Shown one piece after another: positions 1 through 8,383 of a DNA stretch of 44,892 nucleotides. The notes below the pieces were generated by a model that saw only the letters and a list, made by a program, of their open reading frames with translations, did no database searches and was not told where the DNA came from. The position numbers and the translations under genes are program-made. The DNA comes from Halalkalibacter okhensis (GTDB taxonomy: Bacteria > Bacillota > Bacilli > Bacillales > Bacillaceae_D), in NCBI RefSeq assembly GCF_000787375.1, contig NZ_JRJU01000035.1:1-44892 (forward strand), in the 5' to 3' direction. Within the stretch, counting starts at the first letter, position 1; every line of letters begins with the position of its first letter.

Positions 1-8
1 AGATAAAA

Positions 9-37
9 GAAAGACAATCCAATGGATTGTCTTTTTT
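9..37 (+). terminator. Rho-independent terminator of an upstream gene
   Basis: A perfect 11-bp stem (arms at 10-20 and 24-34) with a 3-nt loop is followed by a T run. It most likely ends a gene lying left of the window. Confidence 0.8.
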
Positions 38-238
38 AGTATGCATAAACAGTATGCTCAAGGCGCTGAAGAGCTCTGATCCAGAGGAACGGCATCTACC
101 TTAAATAAGCCGATGTTACATCGTGAGTAAGTTTCTTCGAGAAATCATCGTATCCCCGTCCCCATGTGAGATGAACGTCTTGCTTGAATATGCATTTCAA
201 CATTCGGATAGAAAAAAGCCAGGCTTGGATTGAATATG

Positions 239-295
239 GTCAAGTTCGGACAGCAAATCACTCATTTCCGACAGAATATCGTCCAAGTTGGACAG
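239..295. repeat. Pair of 15-bp near-identical repeats in a gene-free leader
   Basis: GTCAAGTTCGGACAG (239-253) recurs as GTCCAAGTTGGACAG (281-295), with a related TTCCGACAG between them. The units look like a short interspersed intergenic repeat; no function can be assigned. The rest of 38-446 shows no convincing gene or RNA. Confidence 0.5.
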
Positions 296-446
296 AAAGA
301 ACACAGAAGCAAAACAATATAACAATAAAATGAGGTTTCTCTTAATGAAAAAATAAACTATTCGAAAAAAAGAGGAATTTTGCTTTTATTTACTCGACAA
401 AAGAAGTAGAATATGGAAAAAAAGAAAGAAGAGAGGAGAAGAATAG

Positions 447-995
447 ATGTTTACGTATAAACTAAACGATGACACACAATTACGTTTGCTAGAGCCAAGG
501 CATGCGGAGGCATTATTTCTTTTAACAGACGGATCAAGAAACTACCTTAGAGAGTGGTTACCCTGGGTGGATTATACTAAGAACATAAATGACTCAAAGA
601 ATTTTATTGAGGGTACGTTAAAACAATTTAGTAGCAATAATGGATTTCAAGCGGGAATCTGGTATAAAGGCGAACTAGTGGGAGTGGTAGGTTTACATAG
701 TGTTAATTGGGCAAATAAATCTACTTCCATTGGTTATTGGTTAGGGGAAGGTTTTCAAGGTAAAGGACTAATGACAGAGGCATGTCGTGCAGTAATAGAC
801 TATTGTTTTCATGAATTGGGACTCAATCGAATCGAAATTCGTGCTGCCACTGGAAATCAAAAAAGTCAGGCTATCCCTGAAAGGCTTGGATTTGAAAAAG
901 AAGGTTGTTTAAAGAGCTCGGAATTTTTGTATGATCGATATGTTGATCATTATGTGTATGGATTGATAAAAGATCACGGGCATTTGCTTACGTAG
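447..995 (+). CDS. RimJ/RimL-type GNAT N-acetyltransferase (YdaF-like)
   Basis: A 182-residue GNAT-fold enzyme predicted to move an acetyl group from acetyl-CoA to a protein N-terminus or similar amine in the cytoplasm. The family pattern is clear: an N-terminal segment with LRLLEPRHAEALF, the acetyl-CoA loop around GEGFQGKGLMTEACRAV (about residues 100-116), and the C-terminal NRIEIRAATGNQKSQAIPERLGF block. Length equals that of B. subtilis YdaF, a putative ribosomal-protein acetyltransferase. The ATG follows a GAGAGGAG ribosome site at a normal distance. It is a lone gene facing the convergent ktr operon. The substrate cannot be read from sequence. Confidence 0.85.
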   Translation: MFTYKLNDDTQLRLLEPRHAEALFLLTDGSRNYLREWLPWVDYTKNINDSKNFIEGTLKQFSSNNGFQAGIWYKGELVGVVGLHSVNWANKSTSIGYWLGEGFQGKGLMTEACRAVIDYCFHELGLNRIEIRAATGNQKSQAIPERLGFEKEGCLKSSEFLYDRYVDHYVYGLIKDHGHLLT

Positions 996-1054
996 AAAAG
1001 GATTGAAACCAAGTTTTTTTGACAAACGAGAATGCTGTGAGAATGATAATAAAA

Positions 1055-1087
1055 AGAGGATGTGTATGCTTTTAATACACATCCTCT
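1055..1087 (-). terminator. Terminator of the ktrAB operon
   Basis: A 13-bp perfect stem (arms 1055-1067 and 1075-1087) is followed, read on the minus strand, by a T-rich run. It lies downstream of ktrB and ends the potassium-uptake operon. The plus-strand reading has no T run. Confidence 0.8.
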
Positions 1088-1134
1088 AATCTATTGATCA
1101 TAAAAAAAGTTTGTATTTAGTTGAGAACATCAAA

Positions 1135-2475
1135 CTATCCTGTAAATACTTCTCCATCTGGGTAACGAATGCTCGATTTTTGAGAGCGGGCTAAGGAAAA
1201 TGCTAAAGTGAGTGGACCTATTCTCCCTATAAACATCAAAACAATAATAATCTGTTTACCTATAGGCGTTAGTTCACCTGTTAAACCCATTGATAAGCCG
1301 ACGGTTCCAAAGGCAGAGAAGGCCTCAAAAACAATCGTAATAAAGGGAGCATTCTCTGTTATAGAAAGGGCTAGAATCGTAAGAAAAACAGCTAGTAAAC
1401 TTATCACGACAATGGCCAAAGAACGCAAGATAATTTGGTGTTTAATCGTTCGTTCAAAAACGACGGTCTCGTTCCTGCCCCTTAAAAAAGTGAGAACAGC
1501 CATGACAATCACTATAAAAGTTGTTAACTTGATCCCACTACCTGTTGAAGCACTTCCTGCTCCGATAAACATAAGCAACAGAAGAAATACAATAGATCCA
1601 GAGGTCATACTACCAATATCCAATGAGTTAAAACCTGCAGTTCGTGGTGTAACAGCTTGGAAGTAGGAAGCCCACAATTTATCTCCAATATCCAAGGAAC
1701 CTAGTGTGGCTGGATTGGAATACTCAAGTGTGAAGAGCAACATCATCGCTACTACGTTTATGACTAACGTTCCAACAAGCATTATTTTAGAATGCAACGA
1801 TAATCTATGGAATTGCTTGGTATGCCATAAATCTGATAGTACAGTAAACCCAATTCCTCCAGTTATGAATAAAAACGTAATGATAATATTTACTACTGGG
1901 TCTCCAACATAGCTCATTAAACTATCTGACCAAAGAGAGAAGCCGGCATTATTAAAAGCAGAAATTGAATGAAAAATACTTGTATAAATTCCATAAGGCC
2001 AACCAAACTCTGGAACCCATCGCATGGACAGTAAAATCACAGCAACTAATTCAATTAAGATAGCAAAAACAAATAAAATTTTAACAAGGCGGATAACGCC
2101 GCCAATAGATGTTTGATTCAGAGCTTCCTGCACCAAGATCCGTTCTCTTAATCCAATTTTCTTTCCTAATACGATGACAATTAAAACCGCAAAAGTCATT
2201 AATCCCAAACCGCCAATTTGAATAAGTAACATGATTACAACCTGGCCAAACACGGTAAAAGCCGTCCCGGTATCAACAACAACAAGACCTGTAACGGTGG
2301 TTGCTGAAGTGGCTGTAAACAGTGCATCAATCCATGTAATTGGCTCTGTTGTAGCCAAAGGAAGCTTTAGTAGAGCCGTTCCAATCAATATGGCTACAAG
2401 AAAACTTAAAGCTAATGTCTGCGGGGGTGATACTTGGAAAGGACGATGAAAAACTCCTTTTTTAGGAAAAGACAT
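1135..2475 (-). CDS. ktrB: KtrB/KtrD-type potassium transporter channel subunit
   Basis: A 446-residue integral membrane protein of the Trk/Ktr/HKT superfamily, the ion-conducting subunit that moves K+ (Na+-coupled in known Ktr systems) across the cytoplasmic membrane. The four repeated pore loops with their selectivity-filter glycines are visible: ATSATTVTGL near residue 60, SAFNNAGFSL near 175, TPRTAGFNSL near 275 and SAFGTVGLSMG near 390. Each sits between hydrophobic helices. It starts 2 nt after the stop of ktrA, so both are co-transcribed and share the upstream c-di-AMP riboswitch. Whether it corresponds to KtrB or KtrD of B. subtilis cannot be decided by eye; pairing with ktrA favours KtrB. 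Confidence 0.92.
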   Translation of the reverse strand: MSFPKKGVFHRPFQVSPPQTLALSFLVAILIGTALLKLPLATTEPITWIDALFTATSATTVTGLVVVDTGTAFTVFGQVVIMLLIQIGGLGLMTFAVLIVIVLGKKIGLRERILVQEALNQTSIGGVIRLVKILFVFAILIELVAVILLSMRWVPEFGWPYGIYTSIFHSISAFNNAGFSLWSDSLMSYVGDPVVNIIITFLFITGGIGFTVLSDLWHTKQFHRLSLHSKIMLVGTLVINVVAMMLLFTLEYSNPATLGSLDIGDKLWASYFQAVTPRTAGFNSLDIGSMTSGSIVFLLLLMFIGAGSASTGSGIKLTTFIVIVMAVLTFLRGRNETVVFERTIKHQIILRSLAIVVISLLAVFLTILALSITENAPFITIVFEAFSAFGTVGLSMGLTGELTPIGKQIIIVLMFIGRIGPLTLAFSLARSQKSSIRYPDGEVFTG

Positions 2476-2477
2476 CG

Positions 2478-3143
2478 TTACAAACCTTCTTCCTCATAAC
2501 GTTTCAGATCTCGTTTATGTCCAATTACAATTAAAATGTCATCTTTATAAATCACATCATCCGGCATCGGAGACACGTTAATATCTTCCCCTCTTTTAAC
2601 AGCCAAGATCGTACAACCATATTTTGCACGAATATCAAGGTCGATGATTGAACGATTATGAACTTTGTTGGTAGCTAATAATTCAACAATGCTGTATTCA
2701 TCTGATAACTCGATATAATCTACAATTTTTTCGGACGTTATATGTTGGGCGATTCGGACCCCCATATCATGTTCAGGGTGAATAATGCGATCAGCACCAA
2801 TCTTTTCAAGTACCTTATGATGATAGGCATTCTGGGCTTTAACCCAAACATTCTCTACCTCCATTTCTTTAAGGACAAGCGTTGTTAATATGCTGGACTG
2901 GATGTTATCACCAATCGCAACAATAACGTATTCGAAGTTGCGGATTCCAAGTGATTGTAGTGCCTTTTCATCCGTAGAATCAGCAATCACAGAATGGGTA
3001 GAGAACCGAGCAAATTCATTAACTTTCTGATCTCGATTATCAATTGCTAAAACTTGGTGCCCCATATTATATAACTCCTTGCACACACTACCACCAAAAC
3101 GACCTAATCCAATTACAGCAAATTGTTTTTTCCTATCTGCCAT
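2478..3143 (-). CDS. ktrA: KtrA-type RCK regulatory subunit of K+ uptake
   Basis: A 221-residue cytoplasmic regulator. It has an N-terminal Rossmann RCK_N domain (GLGRFGGSV near residue 11, acidic AIDNRD at the end of the second strand) and a C-terminal RCK_C domain that in known KtrA proteins binds c-di-AMP. It forms the nucleotide-gated ring on KtrB. The open frame extends 19 codons further upstream, but I start at the ATG at 3143, which has a GAGGTG ribosome site; the upstream part lies next to the riboswitch terminator. First gene of the two-gene operon with ktrB. Confidence 0.92.
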   Translation of the reverse strand: MADRKKQFAVIGLGRFGGSVCKELYNMGHQVLAIDNRDQKVNEFARFSTHSVIADSTDEKALQSLGIRNFEYVIVAIGDNIQSSILTTLVLKEMEVENVWVKAQNAYHHKVLEKIGADRIIHPEHDMGVRIAQHITSEKIVDYIELSDEYSIVELLATNKVHNRSIIDLDIRAKYGCTILAVKRGEDINVSPMPDDVIYKDDILIVIGHKRDLKRYEEEGL

Positions 3144-3160
3144 GTCATTCACCTCTTTTT

Positions 3161-3195
3161 TTGCAAAATAAAATAGACCATCACAAAGAATGGTC
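3161..3195 (-). terminator. Intrinsic terminator of the riboswitch expression platform
   Basis: The stem GACCAT...ATGGTC (3176-3195) is followed on the minus strand by TATTTTATTTT. It lies between the aptamer and the ktrA start, where ydaO-type riboswitches place their ligand-dependent terminator. Confidence 0.75.
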
Positions 3196-3197
3196 CA

Positions 3198-3345
3198 CAA
3201 CGACCCTTCTCTTCTAAACGCTGACGAGGTTAGCTGTCGGATTAGGGACTAAAGAGTATCCCCTCTTACTATGTAAGATTCACCCCAAGATGGAAGATAT
3301 CCACCAAAGTTGGTTCCCCCGCTCAAACATGATTAAGCGACTAAA
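3198..3345 (-). promoter_or_regulatory. ydaO/yuaA-type c-di-AMP riboswitch
   Basis: Read on the minus strand, the leader contains the conserved ydaO-yuaA landmarks in order: CGCTTAATC, AGCGGGGGAACCA, TTGGGGTGAATC, AGAGGGGATACTC, TAATCCGACAGCTAACC and TCGTCAGCG. This class binds c-di-AMP and switches transcription off at high ligand; yuaA is the old name of ktrA, its classic target. Placement directly upstream of ktrA, followed by a terminator, fits. The RNA should lower K+ uptake when c-di-AMP signals high K+. Confidence 0.93.
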
Positions 3346-3371
3346 GGTTATATTTAATTTAACTAATAGAA

Positions 3372-3400
3372 AATTTACTCCTCTTTTGATTAAGTGTCAA
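3372..3400 (-). promoter_or_regulatory. SigA-type promoter of the riboswitch-ktrAB transcript
   Basis: On the minus strand TTGACA (3395-3400) is separated by exactly 17 bp from TAAATT (3372-3377). The predicted start falls about 20-25 nt before the riboswitch 5' end. Confidence 0.65.
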
Positions 3401-3552
3401 TGCTTTGTGAATAAAATTTACAAATAGTAAAAACATCATTTCGTTGATTTTGTTTATTGGCGAATTTGATAGAGATTATGATCAAAAAGTAGACTATAAC
3501 CAGGTAAGACATATGATAAAATTCATTATAGTTACAATAGCAGAGGTGAAAC

Positions 3553-4479
3553 ATGTATACTTCAGAAGAGATTTCGTTCCGGTCAGAAGAACAAATATTA
3601 GTGGGTACTTTATATAAACCGATAACTACTTATCCTTATCGTGTTGTTGTCATTCTACATGCAGCTAATTTAGGAGAGCGTAATGATAGATATTATGATC
3701 ATCTAAAGGACTTATTTACGAGTAATGGGATAGGTGTTTTTTTATATGATCGACGAGGAACAGGGGACTCAACTGGTAACTTTAACACGGCTCGTTTTGA
3801 AGACTTAGCTATGGACGCCTTATCAGCGATTGCTATATTGGATGAAAGGGATGACGTAGGAAGTATTGGATTATGTGGAATCAGCCAAGGGGGATGGATT
3901 GCCTCGTTAGCTACATCTCTAACTAGCCAAGTCTCTTTTTTAATTATGGTATCCACACCAGGTGTTTCTCCATCTGAACAGATGTTGTATGCATCTAGTA
4001 TCTCAATGAAAGAAGCTGGATTTCCCAAAGAGATCGTGGAAGAAGCAAGAAGTGTAAAGAAAATGGTTGATGAATATTTTAGGGAAAAGGTAGAAAGAGA
4101 GGGTGTTCAAGCTGTCTTACAACAAAAGGTAAAGGAAGCATGGTATCCATATGCATACCTCCCGCCAAAAGGATGCTTGCCTAGAAATAAAAAGAATTCA
4201 AAGTGGTATTACGAATTAGATTATAACCCTATTAAGTGCTTTAAAACGGTAAACATTCCCTTATTATTTATTTTTGCGGATAAAGATATATATGTTCCTG
4301 TAGATGATAGTATTGGTCCATTAACGCAAGCGACTTTTTCTAATAAGGATGTTCTCTTTTTAACAATTAAGAACACCGATCATTTTATGTATGATACAGA
4401 ATTAAAAGGTGAGATTATTTCAAAAGAATATGTAACCAATTTGATTAATTGGGTAGATAGGTTTAGAGAATCTGAGTAA
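3553..4479 (+). CDS. Alpha/beta-hydrolase (serine esterase/peptidase-like)
   Basis: A 308-residue soluble alpha/beta-hydrolase. The nucleophile elbow GISQGGW (Ser near residue 113) fits GxSxG. The oxyanion region VVILHAANLGER lies near residue 33, the acid is probably in FADKDIYVP near 254, and the histidine in NTDHFMYD near 280. The Ser-Asp-His triad is therefore complete. It resembles the YqiA/acyl-transferase-like hydrolases that act on small esters or amides; the substrate is unknown. The ATG has an AGAGGTGAAAC ribosome site. It is transcribed away from the ktr operon and is probably monocistronic. Confidence 0.8.
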   Translation: MYTSEEISFRSEEQILVGTLYKPITTYPYRVVVILHAANLGERNDRYYDHLKDLFTSNGIGVFLYDRRGTGDSTGNFNTARFEDLAMDALSAIAILDERDDVGSIGLCGISQGGWIASLATSLTSQVSFLIMVSTPGVSPSEQMLYASSISMKEAGFPKEIVEEARSVKKMVDEYFREKVEREGVQAVLQQKVKEAWYPYAYLPPKGCLPRNKKNSKWYYELDYNPIKCFKTVNIPLLFIFADKDIYVPVDDSIGPLTQATFSNKDVLFLTIKNTDHFMYDTELKGEIISKEYVTNLINWVDRFRESE

Positions 4480-4615
4480 GTTGAGGGTAGAAACCTTTCT
4501 TATTTATCGATCTTATTTTGCTACTAAATTAAAAAATCAAGAAAGAGAATGCTGCGTTTCTGGATTTTAAACAGGAGCGCTTTTTTAGAATTTTGTAAAC
4601 GGATTTCCAAATTTG

Positions 4616-4641
4616 TGTAACTTTTTTGAATTAGAAACGTC
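4616..4641 (+). promoter_or_regulatory. Candidate ECF-sigma autoregulatory promoter
   Basis: TGTAAC (4616-4621), 16 bp, then CGTC (4638-4641). This matches the AAC...CGT type of promoter read by Bacillus ECF factors of the SigX/SigW group. It lies about 45 bp upstream of the sigma gene, as expected for autoregulation. Assignment is by pattern only. Confidence 0.65.
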
Positions 4642-4686
4642 ATTAGGGAAAACAAAATCATCTGAGCTAGGAGAGAGGTGAAATCT

Positions 4687-5211
4687 TTGAGAGATGATGA
4701 TAAGGATCAGAAAATAATGGATTGGTATCAGTGTTATAGCTCTGATATTTACCGCTTTATTCTTATGATGATTGGGGATCATGAACAAGCTAAAGATCTA
4801 ACTCATGATACGTTTTTAAAAGCATATCAAAGCCTTTCTACATTCAAAAATGAAACGAGTAATAAAAATTGGTTATACCGTATTGCTCGTAATGTGACTA
4901 TTGATTATAAGCGGAAGAAAAAGCCCCTTCTTTTTGTTTTAGATACGTTTATATCAACACAACATACAAATTGTCCAGAGAAAATAACACAACTTGGAGA
5001 AAATGAAGAACAGTTGTACCGTGCGCTTACGAAATTAAAACGTTCGTATCGAGACGTTATTATTTTAAGAAAAATGAACGAGTTAACCATTCGAGAAACA
5101 GCTAACGTGCTTAACTGGTCAGAAAATAAAGTGAAGGTTACGCTAAGGAGAGCTTTAATTGTATTAAAAAAGCAATTAGAAGAGGAGGGCTATGAACATG
5201 AGTCGAATTGA
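4687..5211 (+). CDS. ECF (group 4) RNA polymerase sigma factor
   Basis: A 174-residue sigma factor with only regions 2 and 4. Region 2 runs through YRFILMMIGDHEQAKDLTHDTFLKA and the -10-recognition segment NWLYRIARNVTIDYKR. Region 4 is the helix-turn-helix LTIRETANVLNWSENKVKVTLRRA near the C-terminus. I chose the TTG at 4687 because GAGGTG lies 6 nt before it; GTG at 4678 is possible. It overlaps the next gene by 14 nt, the usual arrangement of a sigma factor with its membrane anti-sigma factor. The regulon is unknown; a SigX-like role is inference from the promoter pattern. Confidence 0.9.
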   Translation: MRDDDKDQKIMDWYQCYSSDIYRFILMMIGDHEQAKDLTHDTFLKAYQSLSTFKNETSNKNWLYRIARNVTIDYKRKKKPLLFVLDTFISTQHTNCPEKITQLGENEEQLYRALTKLKRSYRDVIILRKMNELTIRETANVLNWSENKVKVTLRRALIVLKKQLEEEGYEHESN

Positions 5212-5950
5212 AGAAGAAACAGAATTTAAAAAAACCTTGTCTACGTTTAACAACATTAAATTAACAGATTCTGAGAATGAAGAATTGCGTTCTAGAATGA
5301 TGAACAGTCTTAAAAAGAATGGCAATCGTAAAAAATATCGTATGCCACTTCCGATTTTGTCCTCAATAGTGGCTTCGTTCATTCTGATCCTTGGCGGTTA
5401 TTACCTATGGATGACGTACGAAAATACAAACGAGAGCTCTATTCACAAAGACAGCCACAGTCACGAAAAGTTTGAGGCGGAGTTGACTGGCACTTTTGGA
5501 GAAGATGTTTATTTACCACAAATAGAAAGTCATTCTATCGGCATGATTTGGATCCATCATAATGAGGTGCCTGAAGGTTTTTCCGGTATGAATGGGGCAA
5601 CTGTTGCATATATTCCTGATGAAAAATTTGAGCAGGTTGTGAATGAAGAGGAAATGCCATTACTAAATGGAGAACTTATCTATACTGAACATGTAAATGA
5701 AGAAGATGCTCGTGTAATTGTTCATATTTATGATAATGAAATGATCATTCCGAAGGGGGAGGTAGTTCAAATAGAAGATAAGAATGTGTATTATCAGCTA
5801 GAAGTAAATTCAGGATTGAATGAAGTGGTTTTGAGCTTTCACTTAGCTGATTTAGTCTATTATGTTCATTATAAATTGCTTGATGGAAATACGGAGGAAG
5901 AAGCTTTGGAGCTTGTAGAATCATTTATTAAACAAAGAGAGTCCATGTAA
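5198..5950 (+). CDS. Probable membrane anti-sigma factor of the ECF sigma
   Basis: A 250-residue single-pass membrane protein. About 50 cytoplasmic residues come first. One transmembrane helix follows (LSSIVASFILILGGYYLWM, near residues 52-72). Then comes a large extracytoplasmic domain containing GMIWIHHNEVPEGF and DALYVHYK-like strands near its end. The cytoplasmic part lacks the HxxxCxxC zinc motif of ZAS-type anti-sigma factors, so it resembles RsiX-style proteins. Position and translational overlap with the sigma gene are the main evidence for the role. Start: the second ATG (5198), with GGAGG 9 nt upstream; the ATG at 5192 is only 3 nt from it. Confidence 0.7.
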   Translation: MSRIEEETEFKKTLSTFNNIKLTDSENEELRSRMMNSLKKNGNRKKYRMPLPILSSIVASFILILGGYYLWMTYENTNESSIHKDSHSHEKFEAELTGTFGEDVYLPQIESHSIGMIWIHHNEVPEGFSGMNGATVAYIPDEKFEQVVNEEEMPLLNGELIYTEHVNEEDARVIVHIYDNEMIIPKGEVVQIEDKNVYYQLEVNSGLNEVVLSFHLADLVYYVHYKLLDGNTEEEALELVESFIKQRESM

Positions 5951-5991
5951 AAAAGCTACATTTGGATTATGAAATCCTGTGCAGCTTTTTT
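5949..5991. terminator. Bidirectional terminator between convergent genes
   Basis: AAAAAGCT...AGCTTTTTT encloses an imperfect stem with A and T runs on both sides, so it can end both the anti-sigma gene (plus) and the DedA gene (minus), whose stop it touches. Confidence 0.75.
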
Positions 5992-6589
5992 ATGATTTCT
6001 TTAATTTGAATTTAAAAAAGAATGAAATAGCGATAATCGCTATGAGAGCAGAAAGAGCAAAATAAAGAACATATTTGTATGTTTCAAAGGATTGTTTTAC
6101 AACGTACCATCGAATTCCAAGTTCATAACCAGAGAAAACAAATAGCGTCACCCAAAACAATGCCCCAACATAGGAATATAGCATAAATGTTCGGAGTCTC
6201 AAACGAGAGATCCCTGCTAGATAGCCTGTAATATGTCTGATGCCAGGGATAAAATAACCTATTAGTAATAACCAAGCTCCATGTTTTGCAAACATTTGTT
6301 GGGATTTGTGTATTCTACTATGAGATAGGTGAATTTTAGGACCATATTTTAATAAAAAGGGAAGACCTAATTTGGCTCCGAGTACATAACTAATCGTTAT
6401 ACCAATAGCTGATCCCAAATAAGAACTAATGATGGCTGTCCATAAATTAATTTTACCAAGATAGGCATAATACCCAATGGTAAGAAGCAATACCTCATCA
6501 GGCAAAGGAAGCCCAACGATTCCACCAACTAGCGCAATGAAAATTCCAAAATAACCATATTCTAATATTAAATGCTTTAATATCTCCAT
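5990..6589 (-). CDS. DedA/SNARE-associated family membrane protein
   Basis: A 199-residue polytopic membrane protein of the DedA family, members of which act in membrane-lipid carrier recycling and envelope homeostasis. Signature parts are GGIVGLPLPDEVLLLTIGYYA near residue 22, the re-entrant segment SSYLGSAIGITISYVLGAKLG near 55, and the FxPGIRHxTGYLAGISR block near 113 that gives the family its name. The C-terminus is a basic tail after the last helix. It stands alone between two terminators. The specific lipid substrate (for example undecaprenyl phosphate or phosphatidylethanolamine) cannot be inferred. Confidence 0.88.
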   Translation of the reverse strand: MEILKHLILEYGYFGIFIALVGGIVGLPLPDEVLLLTIGYYAYLGKINLWTAIISSYLGSAIGITISYVLGAKLGLPFLLKYGPKIHLSHSRIHKSQQMFAKHGAWLLLIGYFIPGIRHITGYLAGISRLRLRTFMLYSYVGALFWVTLFVFSGYELGIRWYVVKQSFETYKYVLYFALSALIAIIAISFFFKFKLKKS

Positions 6590-6697
6590 AGTATCTTCCT
6601 ATTCTTAAAGAGGCTAATCTCATTATAACGAATTTTTAAATAGGGTCTACTTAGAAGATAAAAAGAATAACCCACCTAAGATGTGAGTTACTCTAGT

Positions 6698-8050
6698 TTA
6701 CAAATAATGAAGTAGGCTAGTGGCTATCGTAAAGTAGATAAGCAGTCCTAATATATCATTTACCGTTGTAATGAAAGGGCCTGAGGCAAATGCAGGGTCG
6801 ATCTTTAATTTGTGAATAATGAGTGGGACTGTAGCTCCTACAATGGTTGCAACACTTAACGAACAAAAGATAGAGATGCCAACAACCACAGCTACCATAA
6901 AGCTACCATAAAAAATAGGAATGATCAGAAGCAACGTCATGGCACAAATGAAACCAATCATCATGCCTGTGCAAAATTCCTTAAAGAGTGTTCTTAAAAG
7001 ACCTTTTTTCTCAAGGGTGCCAAGGGCCAATCCGCGAACAACAACGGCTAATGACTGTGTTCCTGCGTTTCCTGCTGAGCCCATTAACAAGGGGATAAAA
7101 GCCGCAAGCAAGATAATTTGGTTGAGTGTTTCTTCAAATTGCTCTATAACTCCAGCTGTAAGAAGACCAAAAAACATGAGAAGAACTATCCAAGGTGAGC
7201 GTAGTTTTGCTGCAGTGAAGGCAGATACATGGATGTCTGTTGCTCCTCTAGCAGCCGTAAATTCACCTAAGTCTTCCGTGGCTTCATCTTCTAGTACATC
7301 AATGACATCATCGACTGTAACAATTCCAAGCAGGGTACCGTCAGAGCTGACAACAGGGGCTGCTAAGAAGTTATATTTTTTTATGATTTTGGCTACTTCT
7401 TCTTGTTTTGTGACTGAGTCAACAGAGACAACACGAGAACTCATTAAATTTTGAATGACCTCGTTTGATTGAGCTGTTAGCAAATCTCTTAAAGACACAA
7501 CGCCTACAAGTTGCTCGCGCTCATTCACAACATATAAATAATAGATCGTTTCGGCATTCGGTGCTTCTTCCCGTAATTGTTCAATAGCTTGTTGGGCGTT
7601 ATGTGAGGAAGCAAGTGAAATGAACTCTTTCGTCATAAGGGCACCAGCTGTCTTAGGGGGATAGGCCATTAACTCATAAACATCATTGGCATCCTCTAAA
7701 TCCATAGCTTTTAATAGGGCGTGTGCCTCGCTCTTATTTAATTGGGATAGTAAGTCAGCAGCATCGTCTGTATACAGATGTGTCACCATTTCTGAGGCAT
7801 ATGGTTGATCAAGTTCAAGAATGATGTCTTTTTGTTCGTGTAGGTCAAGAGCCTGGAAGACATTAGCCATTTCTTCTGGGTCCAGCATATGATAAAGGGT
7901 TTGCCGTTGTTCCTTTTCTAGGTTGATACAATATTCAGCTTGGTCCGTCGGATGTAGCTGTAAAAAGGATTCGCGGAATAGGTGATTCTCGTTTTTATTT
8001 AGCAACTCTATTAAATGATGAGCATAATCTTCTTTGTTAAGTCTAACCAT
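6698..8050 (-). CDS. mgtE: Magnesium transporter MgtE
   Basis: A 450-residue Mg2+ channel. The N-terminal MgtE_N superhelical domain covers about residues 1-130, two CBS domains follow (MTKEFISLASS near 139; LMSSRVVSVD near 203) and a five-helix pore occupies about 280-450. The pore contains the conserved PLLMGSAGNAGTQSLAVVVRG and the C-terminal ASGPFITTVNDILGLLIYF that lines the ion path. Full length for the family. It is monocistronic, with a GGAGG site before the ATG and a roughly 140-nt structured leader upstream, so control in the 5' leader is likely. Cytosolic Mg2+ gates the N and CBS domains in known homologues. Confidence 0.95.
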   Translation of the reverse strand: MVRLNKEDYAHHLIELLNKNENHLFRESFLQLHPTDQAEYCINLEKEQRQTLYHMLDPEEMANVFQALDLHEQKDIILELDQPYASEMVTHLYTDDAADLLSQLNKSEAHALLKAMDLEDANDVYELMAYPPKTAGALMTKEFISLASSHNAQQAIEQLREEAPNAETIYYLYVVNEREQLVGVVSLRDLLTAQSNEVIQNLMSSRVVSVDSVTKQEEVAKIIKKYNFLAAPVVSSDGTLLGIVTVDDVIDVLEDEATEDLGEFTAARGATDIHVSAFTAAKLRSPWIVLLMFFGLLTAGVIEQFEETLNQIILLAAFIPLLMGSAGNAGTQSLAVVVRGLALGTLEKKGLLRTLFKEFCTGMMIGFICAMTLLLIIPIFYGSFMVAVVVGISIFCSLSVATIVGATVPLIIHKLKIDPAFASGPFITTVNDILGLLIYFTIATSLLHYL

Positions 8051-8190
8051 GTTATGACCTCCTTCTAAGGTGTGTCACCACAGGCAGCGAGGTGCACGTG
8101 GATGTTAAATAAATGTTTGTTTAAATTTTGCCTAAGGGGCTCTGGATCAGCATTCATCTTCTAACATGCACCTCCTTAACAAAGTAAAAG
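8051..8190 (-). promoter_or_regulatory. Structured 5' leader of mgtE, class not recognised
   Basis: On the minus strand the leader begins GGAGGTGCATGTTA and later has TTAACATCCACGTGCACCTC. The arms GAGGTGCA/TGCACCTC and TGTTA/TAACA pair around a small bulge to make a long closing stem over about 65 nt. GGTGACACACC forms a second small hairpin close to the ribosome site. I do not see the M-box (ykoK) core sequences. It may be a divergent Mg2+ sensor or another leader type. Upstream, 8191-8383 has no recognisable feature. Confidence 0.5.
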
Positions 8191-8383
8191 GGTTCCCAAT
8201 AGGAGAAGGAATTGCCTTTTTTCGCATCTTTTCTATAGGATATTCAAGACTTAATCAATCGTTCGTTTAATAATATAGGCGAAAAATACAATTACGAGGT
8301 GGAACAGATCAGACTAGGTTCTTGCTCGTGACTCTGTAGTGAGATAAAATCAAACTATTCGTACGAATGAAGGAGAAACCAAC

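Noticed and set aside
6921-7454. Long plus-strand frame antisense to mgtE
   Set aside because: A codon-bias shadow of mgtE, rich in Ser/Thr/Arg, with no ribosome site. The same holds for the frames antisense to ktrB, groEL and tsaD.
8051-8190. M-box riboswitch before mgtE
   Set aside because: The position is right, but the M-box core words are not visible, so I report only a structured leader.
8280-8383. Fluoride (crcB) riboswitch before crcB1
   Set aside because: ATAGGCGAAAAATAC looked promising, but the GATG...CC stem and the later conserved parts are missing.
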